NCBI GenBank assembly: GCA_015852425.1
Contig: JAAAIG010000036.1
Coordinates: 21,918-85,917, forward strand
Source of the DNA: Gryganskiella cystojenkinii
Lineage: Eukaryota > Mortierellomycota > Mortierellomycetes > Mortierellales > Mortierellaceae
Length of the DNA stretch: 64,000 bases
Direction of reading: 5' to 3'
Shown piece by piece: positions 22,501 through 31,753 of this stretch. Position 1 is the first letter of the stretch, and the number at the start of each line of letters is the position of its first letter. Below the pieces are notes generated by a model. The model was not told the origin of the DNA and did not search any database. It saw only the letters and a program-made list of their open reading frames with translations. The position numbers and the translations under genes are program-made.

Positions 22501-22800
22501 GCTGGATTGTGGCAGCCAAGCGTTCATAGTGACGTCGCTTTTTGATCCTTCGGTGTCGGCTCTCGAGGGGAACACTTTATTCAGATAGTTGGTTTTTAGG
22601 CCTGCCTGAGCAGGCTATGACCCGAGGCTATCCTCCGTTGGATTATGGCTGAACGCCTTTAAGTCGGAATCCGTGCTAGAACGCGACGATTACCGCCTTT
22701 TCCAAAAAAATTTAAATACGATAGGACTTGAGTCCCTGAATCATATTGCGTGCGGAATGTGGTCTTGCACGGCGGAAACTGCCTTGGGCGACGAGTTTGG
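22501..22800 (+). pseudogene. Degenerate 28S rRNA fragment, copy 2, internally deleted
   Basis: It starts at the same 28S position as copy 1 (GGATTGTGGCAGCCAAGCG), runs through TTTTTGATCCTTCGGTGTCGGCTCT at 22563, then jumps about 110-130 rRNA bases to CGAGGGGAACACTTTATTCAGATAG and continues along the 3' end of 28S: GTTGGATTATGGCTGAACGCC, AGTCGGAATCCGTGCTAGAACGCG. The following ~110 bp up to about 22,800 (ACTTGAGTCCCTGAATCATA) look like the fungus's own 28S 3' region. The internal deletion shows it is not a functional rRNA gene. Confidence 0.85.
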
Positions 22801-23285
22801 ACTATAACCCTAGAGTCTGCTATACGCCAACTCCGTAGGATACTTTCATTTAGTATGCGTAAAATTGGAGAGTATCTGGCTGTTCTCTGTTAGGAGTAAT
22901 TCCAGTAGAAGGACCGATACATTTTATCTTGGCGGTCGTGTTCAAGCTCACGTATTAAGGCCAAGATTGGCATTAAGAACGGCAGGTCCTGAAGGATTTA
23001 GCCAACGCTTCTCCATGGTCGTTTCAGGAAGAACCTGAACTGAAGCAGCAGAAGCAGCAATTGCGGCACGAGCAATAGCAGCGACGATGTTAAATACTTC
23101 GTCCTGGTGATTGGATCGGATTGTTTTCTTAGGAATTGTTGGCGGCTTGAGAATGATATTCATCCCACGGAAGTGCACATCTTTTATATTGCCCTAGGCG
23201 GAAGCTGAGGTTGAACATGTGGCCCAAACAGGCTCAGTTTGTGGCTATCGGATTTTGCCTATCGGATTGTGCCTATCGAATAATA
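22801..23285. other. Spacer between 28S-like copies 2 and 3
   Basis: A 76-codon minus-strand frame (23178-22948; Ala-rich, with NIVAAIARAAIAASAASVQ) has no recognised domain and is not called. Just before copy 3, at about 23240-23283, a 14-bp unit (GCCTATCGGATTxT) occurs three times. Confidence 0.4.
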
Positions 23286-23345
23286 TGCTTGTGGCAACCA
23301 AGCGTTCATAGCGACGTTGTTTTTCGATCCTTCGATGTTGGCTCC
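23286..23345 (+). pseudogene. Degenerate 28S rRNA fragment, copy 3
   Basis: About 58 bp match 28S from GCTTGTGGCAACCAAGCGTTC to TTCGATCCTTCGATGTTGGC and then stop. The left boundary agrees with copies 1 and 2. It lies about 95 bp before the ATG that probably starts the RNase H frame. Confidence 0.75.
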
Positions 23346-24036
23346 TTTATTAGAGCTCTCAAGGACATACAGTATTGTTGTTTACAGCTCTTTGCTCGTT
23401 ACTCCTTTCTCATTCTATCTAAATCACTCTCTCAACATCATGCTGGCTAGTACTCACTTCCCGCACGAAAGCGCGATCAACACAATCAACTTTCCAAGTG
23501 TCATCTTCGACGATGAAACTGCAGAGAAAATCTTAAACACTAGAATTTCTTTGGAAAGTCAGCTCGGTATACACCATCTCTACTGCGACGGATCTTTTCA
23601 CAACCTTGACGTCGACAACACTCGCATGAGCTTTGCAGTAGTTTATAAAAGCGCGCACAAAACGCTCAATCTTGCGATTTCAGGCACTATACAAGGGACC
23701 TCATCCTCAACAAGAGCCGAGATTGCTGGCATATTGGCGGCCATTCTTTGCTGCCCCCGCGACCATCCCGCAACAATATATTGCGACGACCTTACGACTG
23801 TTCATCAGTTTTCCTCCTTGATTCAGTTTCCTACCAGCACACAGCAACATCTGCACTCACCTAATGCCGATTGGTGGGGAGCAGTAAAACACGCTTACAG
23901 CCAACAAGGTGGACAGATCACGGTCCAGTGGGTGCGTGGGCACAGCGGAGTGCTTGGAAATGAGGCTGCTGATGCAATGGCGGATAAAGCACACACAGAT
24001 GATTTTTTTGCACCTTGGGAGGTAAATACACTCTGA
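23317..24036 (+). mobile_element. Solo RNase H reading frame of a non-LTR retroelement
   Basis: A 239-codon open frame; the likely start is the ATG at 23440 (MLASTHFPHES), since the earlier part overlaps the rRNA-like fragment. A type I RNase H domain fills residues ~75-230 of the long frame. The catalytic residues are all in place: Asp in YCDGS, Glu in STRAEIAG, Asp in IYCDDLTT, His in RGHSG and Asp in NEAADAMADKAH. The VQWVRGHSG.LGNEAADAMA segment is typical of the RNase H that follows reverse transcriptase in Tad/I-type non-LTR elements. No reverse transcriptase, endonuclease or gag frame is found nearby, so this is either a 5'-truncated element or a domesticated domain. An AATAAA follows at about 24116. 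Confidence 0.8.
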
Positions 24037-25500
24037 TCATTATCGACGTATCGACTCCGGAAGCGAATCAATCATTCCATTCAGATAACTTGAAATAGCA
24101 CATGATCGAAGATTACAATAAAAACGTATGACGAGTTTTCACCCTTTGGGTGCACGTCTTCTAACTTTGAGCTTTGGTCTGTCACCGTTCATGCAAGTGG
24201 ACCGTGCTTTGCCATACAAGATGGAAGAATTAATTGGTCGACGCTCGGTCATCAAACCAACCAAGTGTAGGATGACAAACAAAACTAAGCGACCTGTGGA
24301 CAGGAGTTCGACATCTGTTTTATCGAAGACAAGGCTATCGACTGCCTCATCGTTCCCCAAGACCGCAGCAACGACAGATCGGACCATAGGATCGTAACAG
24401 ATCGTGTATTTGTCAAAAGACACCTCGGAGGTGAAGTGAGGGATCTCCTGTAGCCACCACCAGTAATAATTTATTGATGAAGGCGCAAGGGCTGAAATCA
24501 ACGACATTGAGGTCATTGCGGTCTCCTCGGAAAGTTTCCCAGGAGCGACGTTCAGCGTTGCCGCCCGAGTTGGTTTCGTTTCGGATGATGGCGCTCTTCC
24601 TGTCGCGGTCATAGTTACATCTTGCTCATATTTTCTATTCCTGTGAAGGACGAGATGCGAGACCACATTGGACTAGAAGACTCGTCCATCAAGTCATGAG
24701 TCGAGGTGCCAACTTCAAAGGGGAAAAAAAAAGAGATAAGTAAGCCAATTATTTTAACATGAAGAATGTTTGGACTTCCCGCCTATTTTTTGTCACATGT
24801 GAGAATGTAAGTAGAGTGCTTCGCCAGAGTTGTTCTCTACCATGACTTGAAGGCTCGCTCGTGTTTCCAAGCTTCGGTTGACCAATTAGTCACTATGACC
24901 AATTGATGTTTTTGGGTGCTTGACATACCAAAGGCGACCATAGACATGGTTCGATATTGACTATAGGAAGAGGAGGTGTGGTACCGAAGCAAAACCTGGC
25001 TTGACCTGGGGTTTGTCGATGAGCTTTTCCCTGTCGTAGCAATCGAAGTGGGCGGTGTCGGCGTCGGCGATGTCAATGTCGACTCAGGAGCAGTTTGGAG
25101 AGCGGGCGAGGCAAGACTGGCAGCATAAGTACGGATTCTGTGGTACGCAGCTCTCGGTTCAGCATGCATGCTCACAGGTCGAGAGCTGAGAGTTGATCTT
25201 CCGTTGGTGGTAGATCTGGTGGTGGTGGAGGTGGTGATGATCGGGTATGTTAAAATCTAGGAAGATGAAGAGAACAAGAAGACGAAGGTAAACGATCAAG
25301 AAAGCAAGAAAACGAAGAAACGGATAAACGTATATGGGATCAAGGCAGAGGAGCGGTAGTTTTTCAAATATCGGGAACGTGACAATAGTCATGCTTAGAC
25401 TTCAATTGCAAATCGTCCGTCAATTACGGAGGGTTGAGTGGCAACAGTCACGGTGTCATTGCCGCCTCAAGGCACTGCCACGACTCAGTTTTTGTGGCGA
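24037..25500. other. Accessory stretch with unassigned minus-strand frames
   Basis: A 175-codon minus-strand frame (24666-24139; includes YYWWWLQEIPHFTSEVSFDK and SLVFDKTDVELLSTGRLVLF) has protein-like composition but no domain that I recognise. A second minus-strand frame (25175-24837) starts with an Arg/Tyr/Ser-rich segment resembling a mitochondrial presequence, then Ser/Thr/Pro, and has no conserved body. Either could be a gene relic; neither is called as a gene. The right end holds the promoter of the SNAP-domain gene. Confidence 0.4.
24139..24666 (-). CDS. Hypothetical protein, unsupported by any domain
   Basis: An open frame of 175 codons on the minus strand just after the RNase H frame. 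It is not recognised. The middle (residues ~60-120) is hydrophobic and aromatic, and a hydrophobic segment near 125-140 (RLVLFVILHLVGLM) could be membrane-associated; the end is basic. It lies opposite a shorter plus-strand frame, so it may be chance or part of the retroelement remains. Confidence 0.25.
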   Translation of the reverse strand: MVSHLVLHRNRKYEQDVTMTATGRAPSSETKPTRAATLNVAPGKLSEETAMTSMSLISALAPSSINYYWWWLQEIPHFTSEVSFDKYTICYDPMVRSVVAAVLGNDEAVDSLVFDKTDVELLSTGRLVLFVILHLVGLMTERRPINSSILYGKARSTCMNGDRPKLKVRRRAPKG

Positions 25501-25671
25501 ATGCATTCATGCATTTTGTTCCTTTTACTCACATTCATTTCTCTTGGCACAGGTACAAAAGGACACGACAAACCAAGAAACATCTCACTCTATAACAACC
25601 ATTCCATCTTTTACGACTTCGTCCGTTTCTCAAACTTCATTAAACTCGAATCATTTCAAGGAACCAACACG

Positions 25672-27240
25672 ATGCTCGGCTTTGTCTTCCTATTACTAAG
25701 TTGTTTTGTCGCGGTCCAGACGAAGCCCAAGGAGGACACATTTGTACCCTATCTGACAACACAACGGAAAACTAGAGTCGGATTCTCCTCCACTCCAGGG
25801 AGCGCAACAGCTTCAACATCAGCATCCTCGCCGTCGTCTTCCTCGGGAGCAGGCGTATCGCGTTGGTTCACGAAAAACATTCTCGAACCCCTCACCGGCC
25901 CTCAGATCCCAGACCACACGATCAAGGACTATTATTTTTTCCTCATTGCCACGCTCAACGATGGATCGGGGCAGTACCTTGGCATGTTTCAGCAATGGTG
26001 GCCCATCTCAGAATTACAAGAACTTGCTTCCCAGGCCGCAGGAGGAGTAGGAAGCGGCGGATCCAGAGCAGTTGCAGGAGGAGGGAACGCTTATGAAAGT
26101 CAAGCTGAAGCAAAGAAGCAAGAGGCTGTAACAGCCAAGGTCAAGAAGGATTGTAAGTATATTTTTTTTATCAGGGTCATACTCCTTGATTTGACCCGCA
26201 TTACTGAAAGAGACAGATGTTAACAAGCCGCCTTTTCATTTCTTTCTTAGATGCTGGAGCTGCGAGGGCATACGTCGAGACCGCCAAGTTGTTTGAAAAG
26301 AGTGGCTCCCAATTCAACATGATGGAGGCTGCCAGTGCATACGAGGATGCCTTCAAAGCTTACAACATGACTTCACAAACAGGTATTCATCGCTTGGATT
26401 AAGATGTTGCCTGTGATTGTTATCTTTCGAGTAGCGTATAATCGTCTGAAGAAATGAAGGGCTAATGGAACGTATGCTCTTTGCTCATTCGCATCTTAAT
26501 AGCACCCGGTATTCAATGTCTTGAAAACGCTGCTCGTCTGTTCAGGTCCAACGATCGTGGAGGATCCCGTGCTGCCAAGATTTACAGTCAACTCGGCGAT
26601 CTGTTGAAGAGTCAGGACCCAAAGCGGGCCGTGGAAATGCACCGTGAGGCAGCTGAACTGTACAAGAGTGAAAGTGACGGGTGAGTTTTGTAAACGAAAA
26701 GAAGTCTAGTCTGAGATTCCAGGGTTTTATTGCTATGCTTGCAGAGGATGGAGGAATATGTAACTGACCTTGTTGCGATCTCTCTCACACTCTTTCTCAC
26801 CTCATTCCGATAGCCGCGCATTGTACGCTACGGTCAAGGAAGCCGAGCTCCTTTGTACCTTGAACGGATTCTCTCGGGCTTTCAAACTGTACGATGAGAC
26901 CATTATTCCCGAGACTCAGAAAGTGGATATCTTGAAGTACACGACCCGCGACCATATCCTGAACGCGATGTTGGCTCACCTAGGCGAGACCTCTGGGGAC
27001 TGGGTTGTCTTTGAGAAGGATTTGGGACGATATGAGGATCTCTGCCCGGATTTCCGTTCAGGTGCACGAGGTCACGATTTGTTGCAAGCGTTGGCGAGAG
27101 CAGAACGGCAGCATGATGCGATTGCGTTTCAGGGCGCGTGTCAAGAGTTTGATCGGTTACAGAGCGGAGGTATGCCAGACTGGCAAGTAGGTCTGTTGTT
27201 AAAAGAGAAGAAGAAGCTCGAGGATGGTGCTTTGCTGTAG
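25672..27240 (+). CDS. SNAP-domain (Sec17/alpha-SNAP-like) protein with unusual N-terminal extension
   Basis: Four exons (25672-26152, 26251-26382, 26503-26680, 26814-27240) join in phase to 405 residues. From about residue 150 the chain is an alpha-solenoid of the SNAP family: AGAARAYVETAKLFEKSG, GIQCLENAARLFRSNDRG, RAVEMHREAAELYKSES, ILKYTTRDHILNAMLAHLG, and a C-terminus ending in EDGALL that recalls the acidic-Leu-Leu tail used to stimulate NSF. SNAPs link NSF to SNARE complexes for disassembly at membranes. The first ~140 residues are not SNAP-like: a hydrophobic start (MLGFVFLLLSCFVAV), a Ser-rich linker and a segment RWFTKNILEPLTGPQIPDH...GMFQQWWPI. An in-frame upstream ATG at 25501 would add 57 residues, again with a hydrophobic start. 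The fusion could be real, or the true start may be mis-set. Confidence 0.72.
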
Positions 27241-27747
27241 ATGGTGGTGGAGAATAAATCGCTTCCGGCAACGCATTGTGACTGCATCAAACTGTTTTAA
27301 AGTTATTGTCGGACCCTATTTATTATTATTTTGTTTTGTTATTAATAGCCGCCGTCCTTTCTTGTTTGTGACCGATTCTTGACCGATTCTTGCTTCGATT
27401 TTTGACCCTGATTCTTGGCCTGTAAACAAAAATCACAGCCAAAATCGTCAAATTTTTTTGAGAACGCAAAAAAAGTGCGTTCTCAAGTTAAGAATCGGTC
27501 AAGAATCGTGACACAAGAATCGGTCACAAACAAGAAAGGACGGCGGCTAATAATTGTCGCGTCAAATGCAAAGTTGGCGTCAGTCGTCAACAAACACTGA
27601 CGCTCTCCTATTCAAGTTCCTTCTTCGTCTTTCTTTCTTTGGTTTCCTTCACCCTCTCTTCATCCCCACCCTTCTGTTACAGCCAATTCTCCATTCATTC
27701 ATCCATTCATTCTTTTAAACACGAAACGAGGGAGCACGCATTCGACA
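27241..27747. other. Intergenic region with a MITE and F-box promoter
   Basis: Apart from the MITE at 27348-27547 the region holds the SNAP gene 3' end and, at 27,605-27,745, a pyrimidine-rich stretch with repeated CATTCATTC/CATCCATTC just upstream of the next start codon. Confidence 0.55.
27348..27547. mobile_element. MITE with 34-bp perfect terminal inverted repeats and TA target duplication
   Basis: The left end (27348-27381) reads GCCGCCGTCCTTTCTTGTTT... and the right end (27514-27547) is its exact inverted complement over 34 bp. TA dinucleotides flank both ends (27346-27347 and 27548-27549), as for Tc1/mariner-type insertions. The element is 200 bp and has no coding capacity. Inside, an ACCGATTCTTG motif recurs, and a hairpin GAGAACGCA / TGCGTTCTC lies at 27460-27468 and 27476-27484. 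Perfect terminal repeats suggest a recent insertion. Confidence 0.88.
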
Positions 27748-29478
27748 ATGATCAAACGACGGTTCCCGGACAACATCCCAGAGGAGCTGCTTCTCATCGT
27801 TGCTGACTTTCTCACGCCAAAAAACATCGCGTCCTGTCTTCGGGTCTCGAAGCATTGGAACAAGGTCTTCCACCCTCTCTTCTGGAGAAACATCTCGGTC
27901 ACCTCCCCAACCGCAAACCGCTACTTCTCCAACGCGCCCGACAACAAGCTGATCCAAACCAATGCCCCTCTCGTCCGGTCCCTCAAATGTCATTTCTTCA
28001 CCGCACTCCATCCTTTCTGTCAGTCCAAAAAGATGACCAATCTCCAACGACTCGATCTCTGGGGTCTCGTCCTCCCCAACAATAACAAGGCCATCCTCTG
28101 GGTCCCGCTCTTGAAACTCATTGCCAGAAACCCAGGTTTAAAATACCTGACCATCTACAACCTCTGTGGCACCGTCGATAACCTCGCTGCAAAGACCTTT
28201 CCTTTCTTGCCGAATCTGACGGCGATGAAGCTTCATGCCGGTCGATCCGTCTCTACAAAGTCACTGGAGGCCTTTCTGGAACTCTTGCCCCCAAGTATCC
28301 GCTACCTCAAGTTGCACCTGAGCGTCAGTGGCGAAAAAAAATACCTTGCACAACCTGGTAGCGCCTACCCTGTGTTGAACCTCAGGCACCTGGTCTGTGC
28401 TGGATTCATGTCTGATTGTGAGATCGTGATGAAGAACTTGATCAAGCGATGCCCCGATCTCGAGACCCTGACCTGTGAGTCGTCATTATCCAAACTCACT
28501 CTCGACGCGCCTTGTCCAAAACTTCGAAACCTAATCTTTGATGACGACTTTATCGGCTTTATGAGCGACGAACAACGTGGGGCGCTCCTGACTCGGTGGA
28601 TCTCACCCCTGGGCTTGCGTTCCGTCGATATGGTGGCCGACAAGAAACCCGTCGGACCTCTGACCATCGTAGCCATGCACAAACACGACTCGACCTTGCA
28701 AGAGATCAAGACCTCCAAGCTCGAGGGAGCGGATCTGATCACGTTCCTGTACTCTTGTTCTCAATTGAGGGTCCTTCAATCGGGATCCAAGTCTGCCGAG
28801 GATCCGTCCAAGGTTGATTCCTTTAGCTCTTATTTGGAGGAGATGAGAATCGAACGAGGTCAACCACAAGTTGTTTATGATTTCACCGTAAACGCCCCGG
28901 TCTTGGTCGCGTCCACGCCCGAAGTTTGGCTCTCTGCTGGAACACTGACCACTCTGGAGATGCTCCTCTCCAACATTCCTCGACCGGATCTTCAGGGTGT
29001 TGTGATCCGGGACAAGATGCTGGGGCCTTACCCGGATTCGCTCTGGCAAGAGAGTCGGACGTTGCAGAAACAGGTGTACACTCGACTGGGTCATTGCAAA
29101 CGCCTCCGCAAGCTGATTCTCGGAGTCTCTGTCGTCCGCGCATTGGATGTGAGAGCCGCCAACAATTGTATCTATGAGGGACTCGAGTTCTCGTTGGACA
29201 GTGGATTAGGTCTCTTGGCCGGGTTGGAGGACCTGAGAGTGTTGGATGTCCAGATGCTGGAGCACAAGATTGGGATCCCTGAGCTGGAGTGGATGAAGCT
29301 CCACTGGAAAAAGTTGGAGCGGATTATTGGATTGGAACCAGACGAGACGAGTCTGAAGTGGATCAAGAAACACAAGCCAGCGTGGATTCGACCACTACCG
29401 CCGAAGATTGAAGACCCAGATTATGTTGCACCTCAAAAGACGAGTCCGTTCAGAACTTGGACCTACGTAGGTCATTAA
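27748..29478 (+). CDS. F-box/LRR-type protein
   Basis: A single-exon gene of 576 residues. An F-box-like N-terminus is clear (IPEELLLIVADFLTPKNIASCLRVSKHWNKVFHPLFWRNI, residues ~10-50). The rest is a long leucine-rich array with irregular LRR signatures such as LKYLTIYNLCG, LRHLVCAGFMSDCEIVMKNL and LRNLIFDDDF, ending with LEDLRVLDVQMLEHK and a Trp-rich C-terminus. It probably adapts substrates to an SCF ubiquitin ligase; the substrate is unknown. Mortierella-type genomes carry many such genes. The start at 27748 lies just after a CATTCGACA leader; there is no upstream in-frame ATG. Confidence 0.82.
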   Translation: MIKRRFPDNIPEELLLIVADFLTPKNIASCLRVSKHWNKVFHPLFWRNISVTSPTANRYFSNAPDNKLIQTNAPLVRSLKCHFFTALHPFCQSKKMTNLQRLDLWGLVLPNNNKAILWVPLLKLIARNPGLKYLTIYNLCGTVDNLAAKTFPFLPNLTAMKLHAGRSVSTKSLEAFLELLPPSIRYLKLHLSVSGEKKYLAQPGSAYPVLNLRHLVCAGFMSDCEIVMKNLIKRCPDLETLTCESSLSKLTLDAPCPKLRNLIFDDDFIGFMSDEQRGALLTRWISPLGLRSVDMVADKKPVGPLTIVAMHKHDSTLQEIKTSKLEGADLITFLYSCSQLRVLQSGSKSAEDPSKVDSFSSYLEEMRIERGQPQVVYDFTVNAPVLVASTPEVWLSAGTLTTLEMLLSNIPRPDLQGVVIRDKMLGPYPDSLWQESRTLQKQVYTRLGHCKRLRKLILGVSVVRALDVRAANNCIYEGLEFSLDSGLGLLAGLEDLRVLDVQMLEHKIGIPELEWMKLHWKKLERIIGLEPDETSLKWIKKHKPAWIRPLPPKIEDPDYVAPQKTSPFRTWTYVGH

Positions 29479-29860
29479 AACACAAACACAAACAGCGCAC
29501 ACCTACTTCCGTATACATATCCCTTCCCTCTCCATATCTATACTTTCTTAGTCAATAGCTCTCGTCACAAGTTACAAAGCAAATTGTTCATGGCATAATA
29601 TTTTCATGCCTAAAAAAAACGTGTTGTGACTGCTTTCTGTTGCGAAATGATTTTCGGTGCGAGATTTTTTATGTGGGTGGTCTCACACTTGAAATACAAT
29701 CCTGCGCGATCGCGCGCGAACTTTCTCTTCTCCTCACTTCGCTTATTCTTTCTTTGTTTGCACCCACCAAAACCCTCTCTCTTTTAATTTCCTCATCACG
29801 TCTTTTCCATTTTTTCACTCAAAAGCTCTCCAATATCTAAACAACCACAAAAACTCAACC
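29479..29860. other. Promoter of the senescence-domain gene
   Basis: No gene. The region ends in a strong CT-rich stretch (29,720-29,800) and CTAAACAACCACAAAAACTCAACC right before the ATG at 29861. GATCGCGCGCGAA near 29708 is a small CG-rich palindromic core. Confidence 0.5.
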
Positions 29861-31720
29861 ATGGCTACCACCCCTCCTCCCTCAAACGGGTCGACCGTTG
29901 TCGACCCTCCAGATCAGACTGCGGCCTTGATCCAGATCGTGCTTGCGATCCCCAAGGCGACCATCTACCAACGGACTAGTAAAACCTCGGAGAAGAAACT
30001 CATCGGCACAGGCGAACTCCGGGTGTACTCGACCGCACCTCCTGGGGCATCAAACCTCCATCAAACCCTTCAGCAAACCACGTTCATGACCCTTGAAACG
30101 AACGATACGCCGACAAAGTCCTACAAGTCCCTGATCACTCATCCACTCATGCCCCGATCGACTGCTCAAAAGACCCATGACCGCACCTGGCAGTTCTCTG
30201 TCCCAGGAAACGGATTCCTAGAGCTTGTCTTGCCGGAGTAAGGACTGAGTTCTTTGGTTTTGCAAAAACAACGATTACTGAGTGAAAAACGGGTGTCATT
30301 ATGAAATTTAAGAGAAGGGTTTTCTCATAGTGATGTCATCAGTTGTTAATCATTTTTACCACGTTTTCTTTTCATCATCCTGATGATCACTTTTGTAATA
30401 GGGCCTCCGACTCGGATATCGCCGCTCTCGAAAACTTGTTGGCGGACAGGATCGTGTACACAAATCAGTATCAGCTTCGAAACCAACTCGCACTGGTGGA
30501 TGATGTCGGTCAAGTCGTTGGTGTCTTGGGCAAGGACGAGGCCGAGTTGGAGGATGACGATAATGTCTCGTTGCATGAGAACCAAAAGTCACCTGTTGTT
30601 GTAGAGGCTATCGAACCCAAGGATGAGAATGTAAGTCATGGCATTGGTTTTCTCCACAATTTTTTTTTTATATAATTATGTTGACAATGGATCAAAACAG
30701 AATTTAACAGGGAGGTGGCCATCGCTTTCTGGGGAAACACAAACTAGGATGGAAAGCCTTTGAGGCTCAAGATCTCTGTTCCAACTGCAGATGACATGGC
30801 GGATTATCTTACTAGTGCTTCGCAGTACTTTGGAGAGAGTATGGTCAAGGGAGCCACAGTGGTCGCTGGAGGCATTACTTCGTAAGGAACCATACTCTTC
30901 ATACTCTTAGTTTGAATGAGTCCACTTAATTCGGGTGAAATCGCTGAATACCAAGACTCTTCTTTGATATTTTTTTCTCTTCGACTCTTGAATTAGATCG
31001 AGCACATACCTGAACAAAAAGATCCCAGAAACCCAAAAACCTTTAAAAATCTCGCCCTTTATCAAGAACCGTGTCCGGAACCTGACCCAGGTCTCCCGAG
31101 CGACATTCTCGGTCACGAACCGACTCAAGTCCGCGCTGGTCTCGAAGGCTCTTAGCTCCGGCTACAAAGCTATCAAATACTGGTCTGCAAAGGATGATCC
31201 CGAATCCTATTCTACCATGCAAAATATCGCTTATTCGCTCCTCAACTCGGCCGGCGTGCTCATCCAAGCCGCTGAAGAATCGATCGGGATCGTGACCGGA
31301 CCGGCCATTTCGGCGACTCAGGATCTCGCCGGTCGCGCTTTGGGACCCGATGCCAGGGAACTTGTCACAAACGCGTTGGAGGGCTTGAAGAACTTTACGC
31401 TGGTTTATTTCGATAATGCCGGTATCTCGAGAAGGGCGTTCTTGCAGACCTCGAGAATGGCGGCTTTGCAAACGGCCCAAGAGGTCCGAGATGGTAAGAT
31501 CAAGATGAAGCAACGGACCAAGAAGCCTTCGGATCATGTCCAAGGGATCACTCTGCCTTCTGTCCCACTTGCATCCACGGCCAGCGCTAAGGCCAATCAA
31601 GTAAAGGAGTTGATCTTTAGTTACTTTGGCAAGGATGATGGACAAGATGGAGCTGCTGCTGTCGCCGCGGGATCCTCATCGAATGAAGGATCCCCGTCCA
31701 AAAAGAAAAAAACAGAGTAG
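29861..31720 (+). CDS. Senescence/spartin-domain protein
   Basis: Four exons (29861-30237, 30402-30630, 30748-30881, 30997-31720) give 487 residues in phase. The C-terminal half is the senescence/spartin-associated domain: LTSASQYFGESMVKGATVVAGGITS, VRNLTQVSRATFSVTNRLKSALVSKAL, and NIAYSLLNSAGVLIQAAEESIGIVTGPAISATQ. Spartin-type proteins bind lipid droplets and mitochondria and take part in lipid turnover and droplet removal; that role is inferred. The N-terminal ~125 residues form a separate globular region (AALIQIVLAIPKATIYQR; WQFSVPGNGFLELVLPE) that may be the plant-ERD7/spartin-like N domain. No MIT domain is seen. The third exon was placed after the CTAG at 30744-30747, because reading through upstream meets a TAG. 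The C-terminus ends in Lys-rich SPSKKKKTE. It converges on the next gene with 33 bp between stop codons. Confidence 0.85.
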
Positions 31721-31753
31721 ACTTAAGAGGCTTATATTATTTGTGTTTATTCA

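Noticed and set aside
22948..23178. 76-codon Ala-rich minus-strand frame
   Set aside because: No domain, no promoter-like leader, and it lies between rRNA-like fragments.
14668..23345. Intact rRNA gene
   Set aside because: The 28S-like pieces are short, substituted, internally deleted and lack the rest of the operon.
24837..25392. Minus-strand frames resembling a mitochondrial presequence
   Set aside because: The presequence-like start is not followed by any conserved mature protein; probably a relic or chance.
27415..27600. 61-codon frame in the MITE
   Set aside because: It falls within the inverted-repeat element, which has no transposase.
30702..30747. Nonsense mutation in the senescence-domain gene
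   Set aside because: A phase-0 acceptor at the same CTAG explains the frame without any defect; kept only as a point to check.
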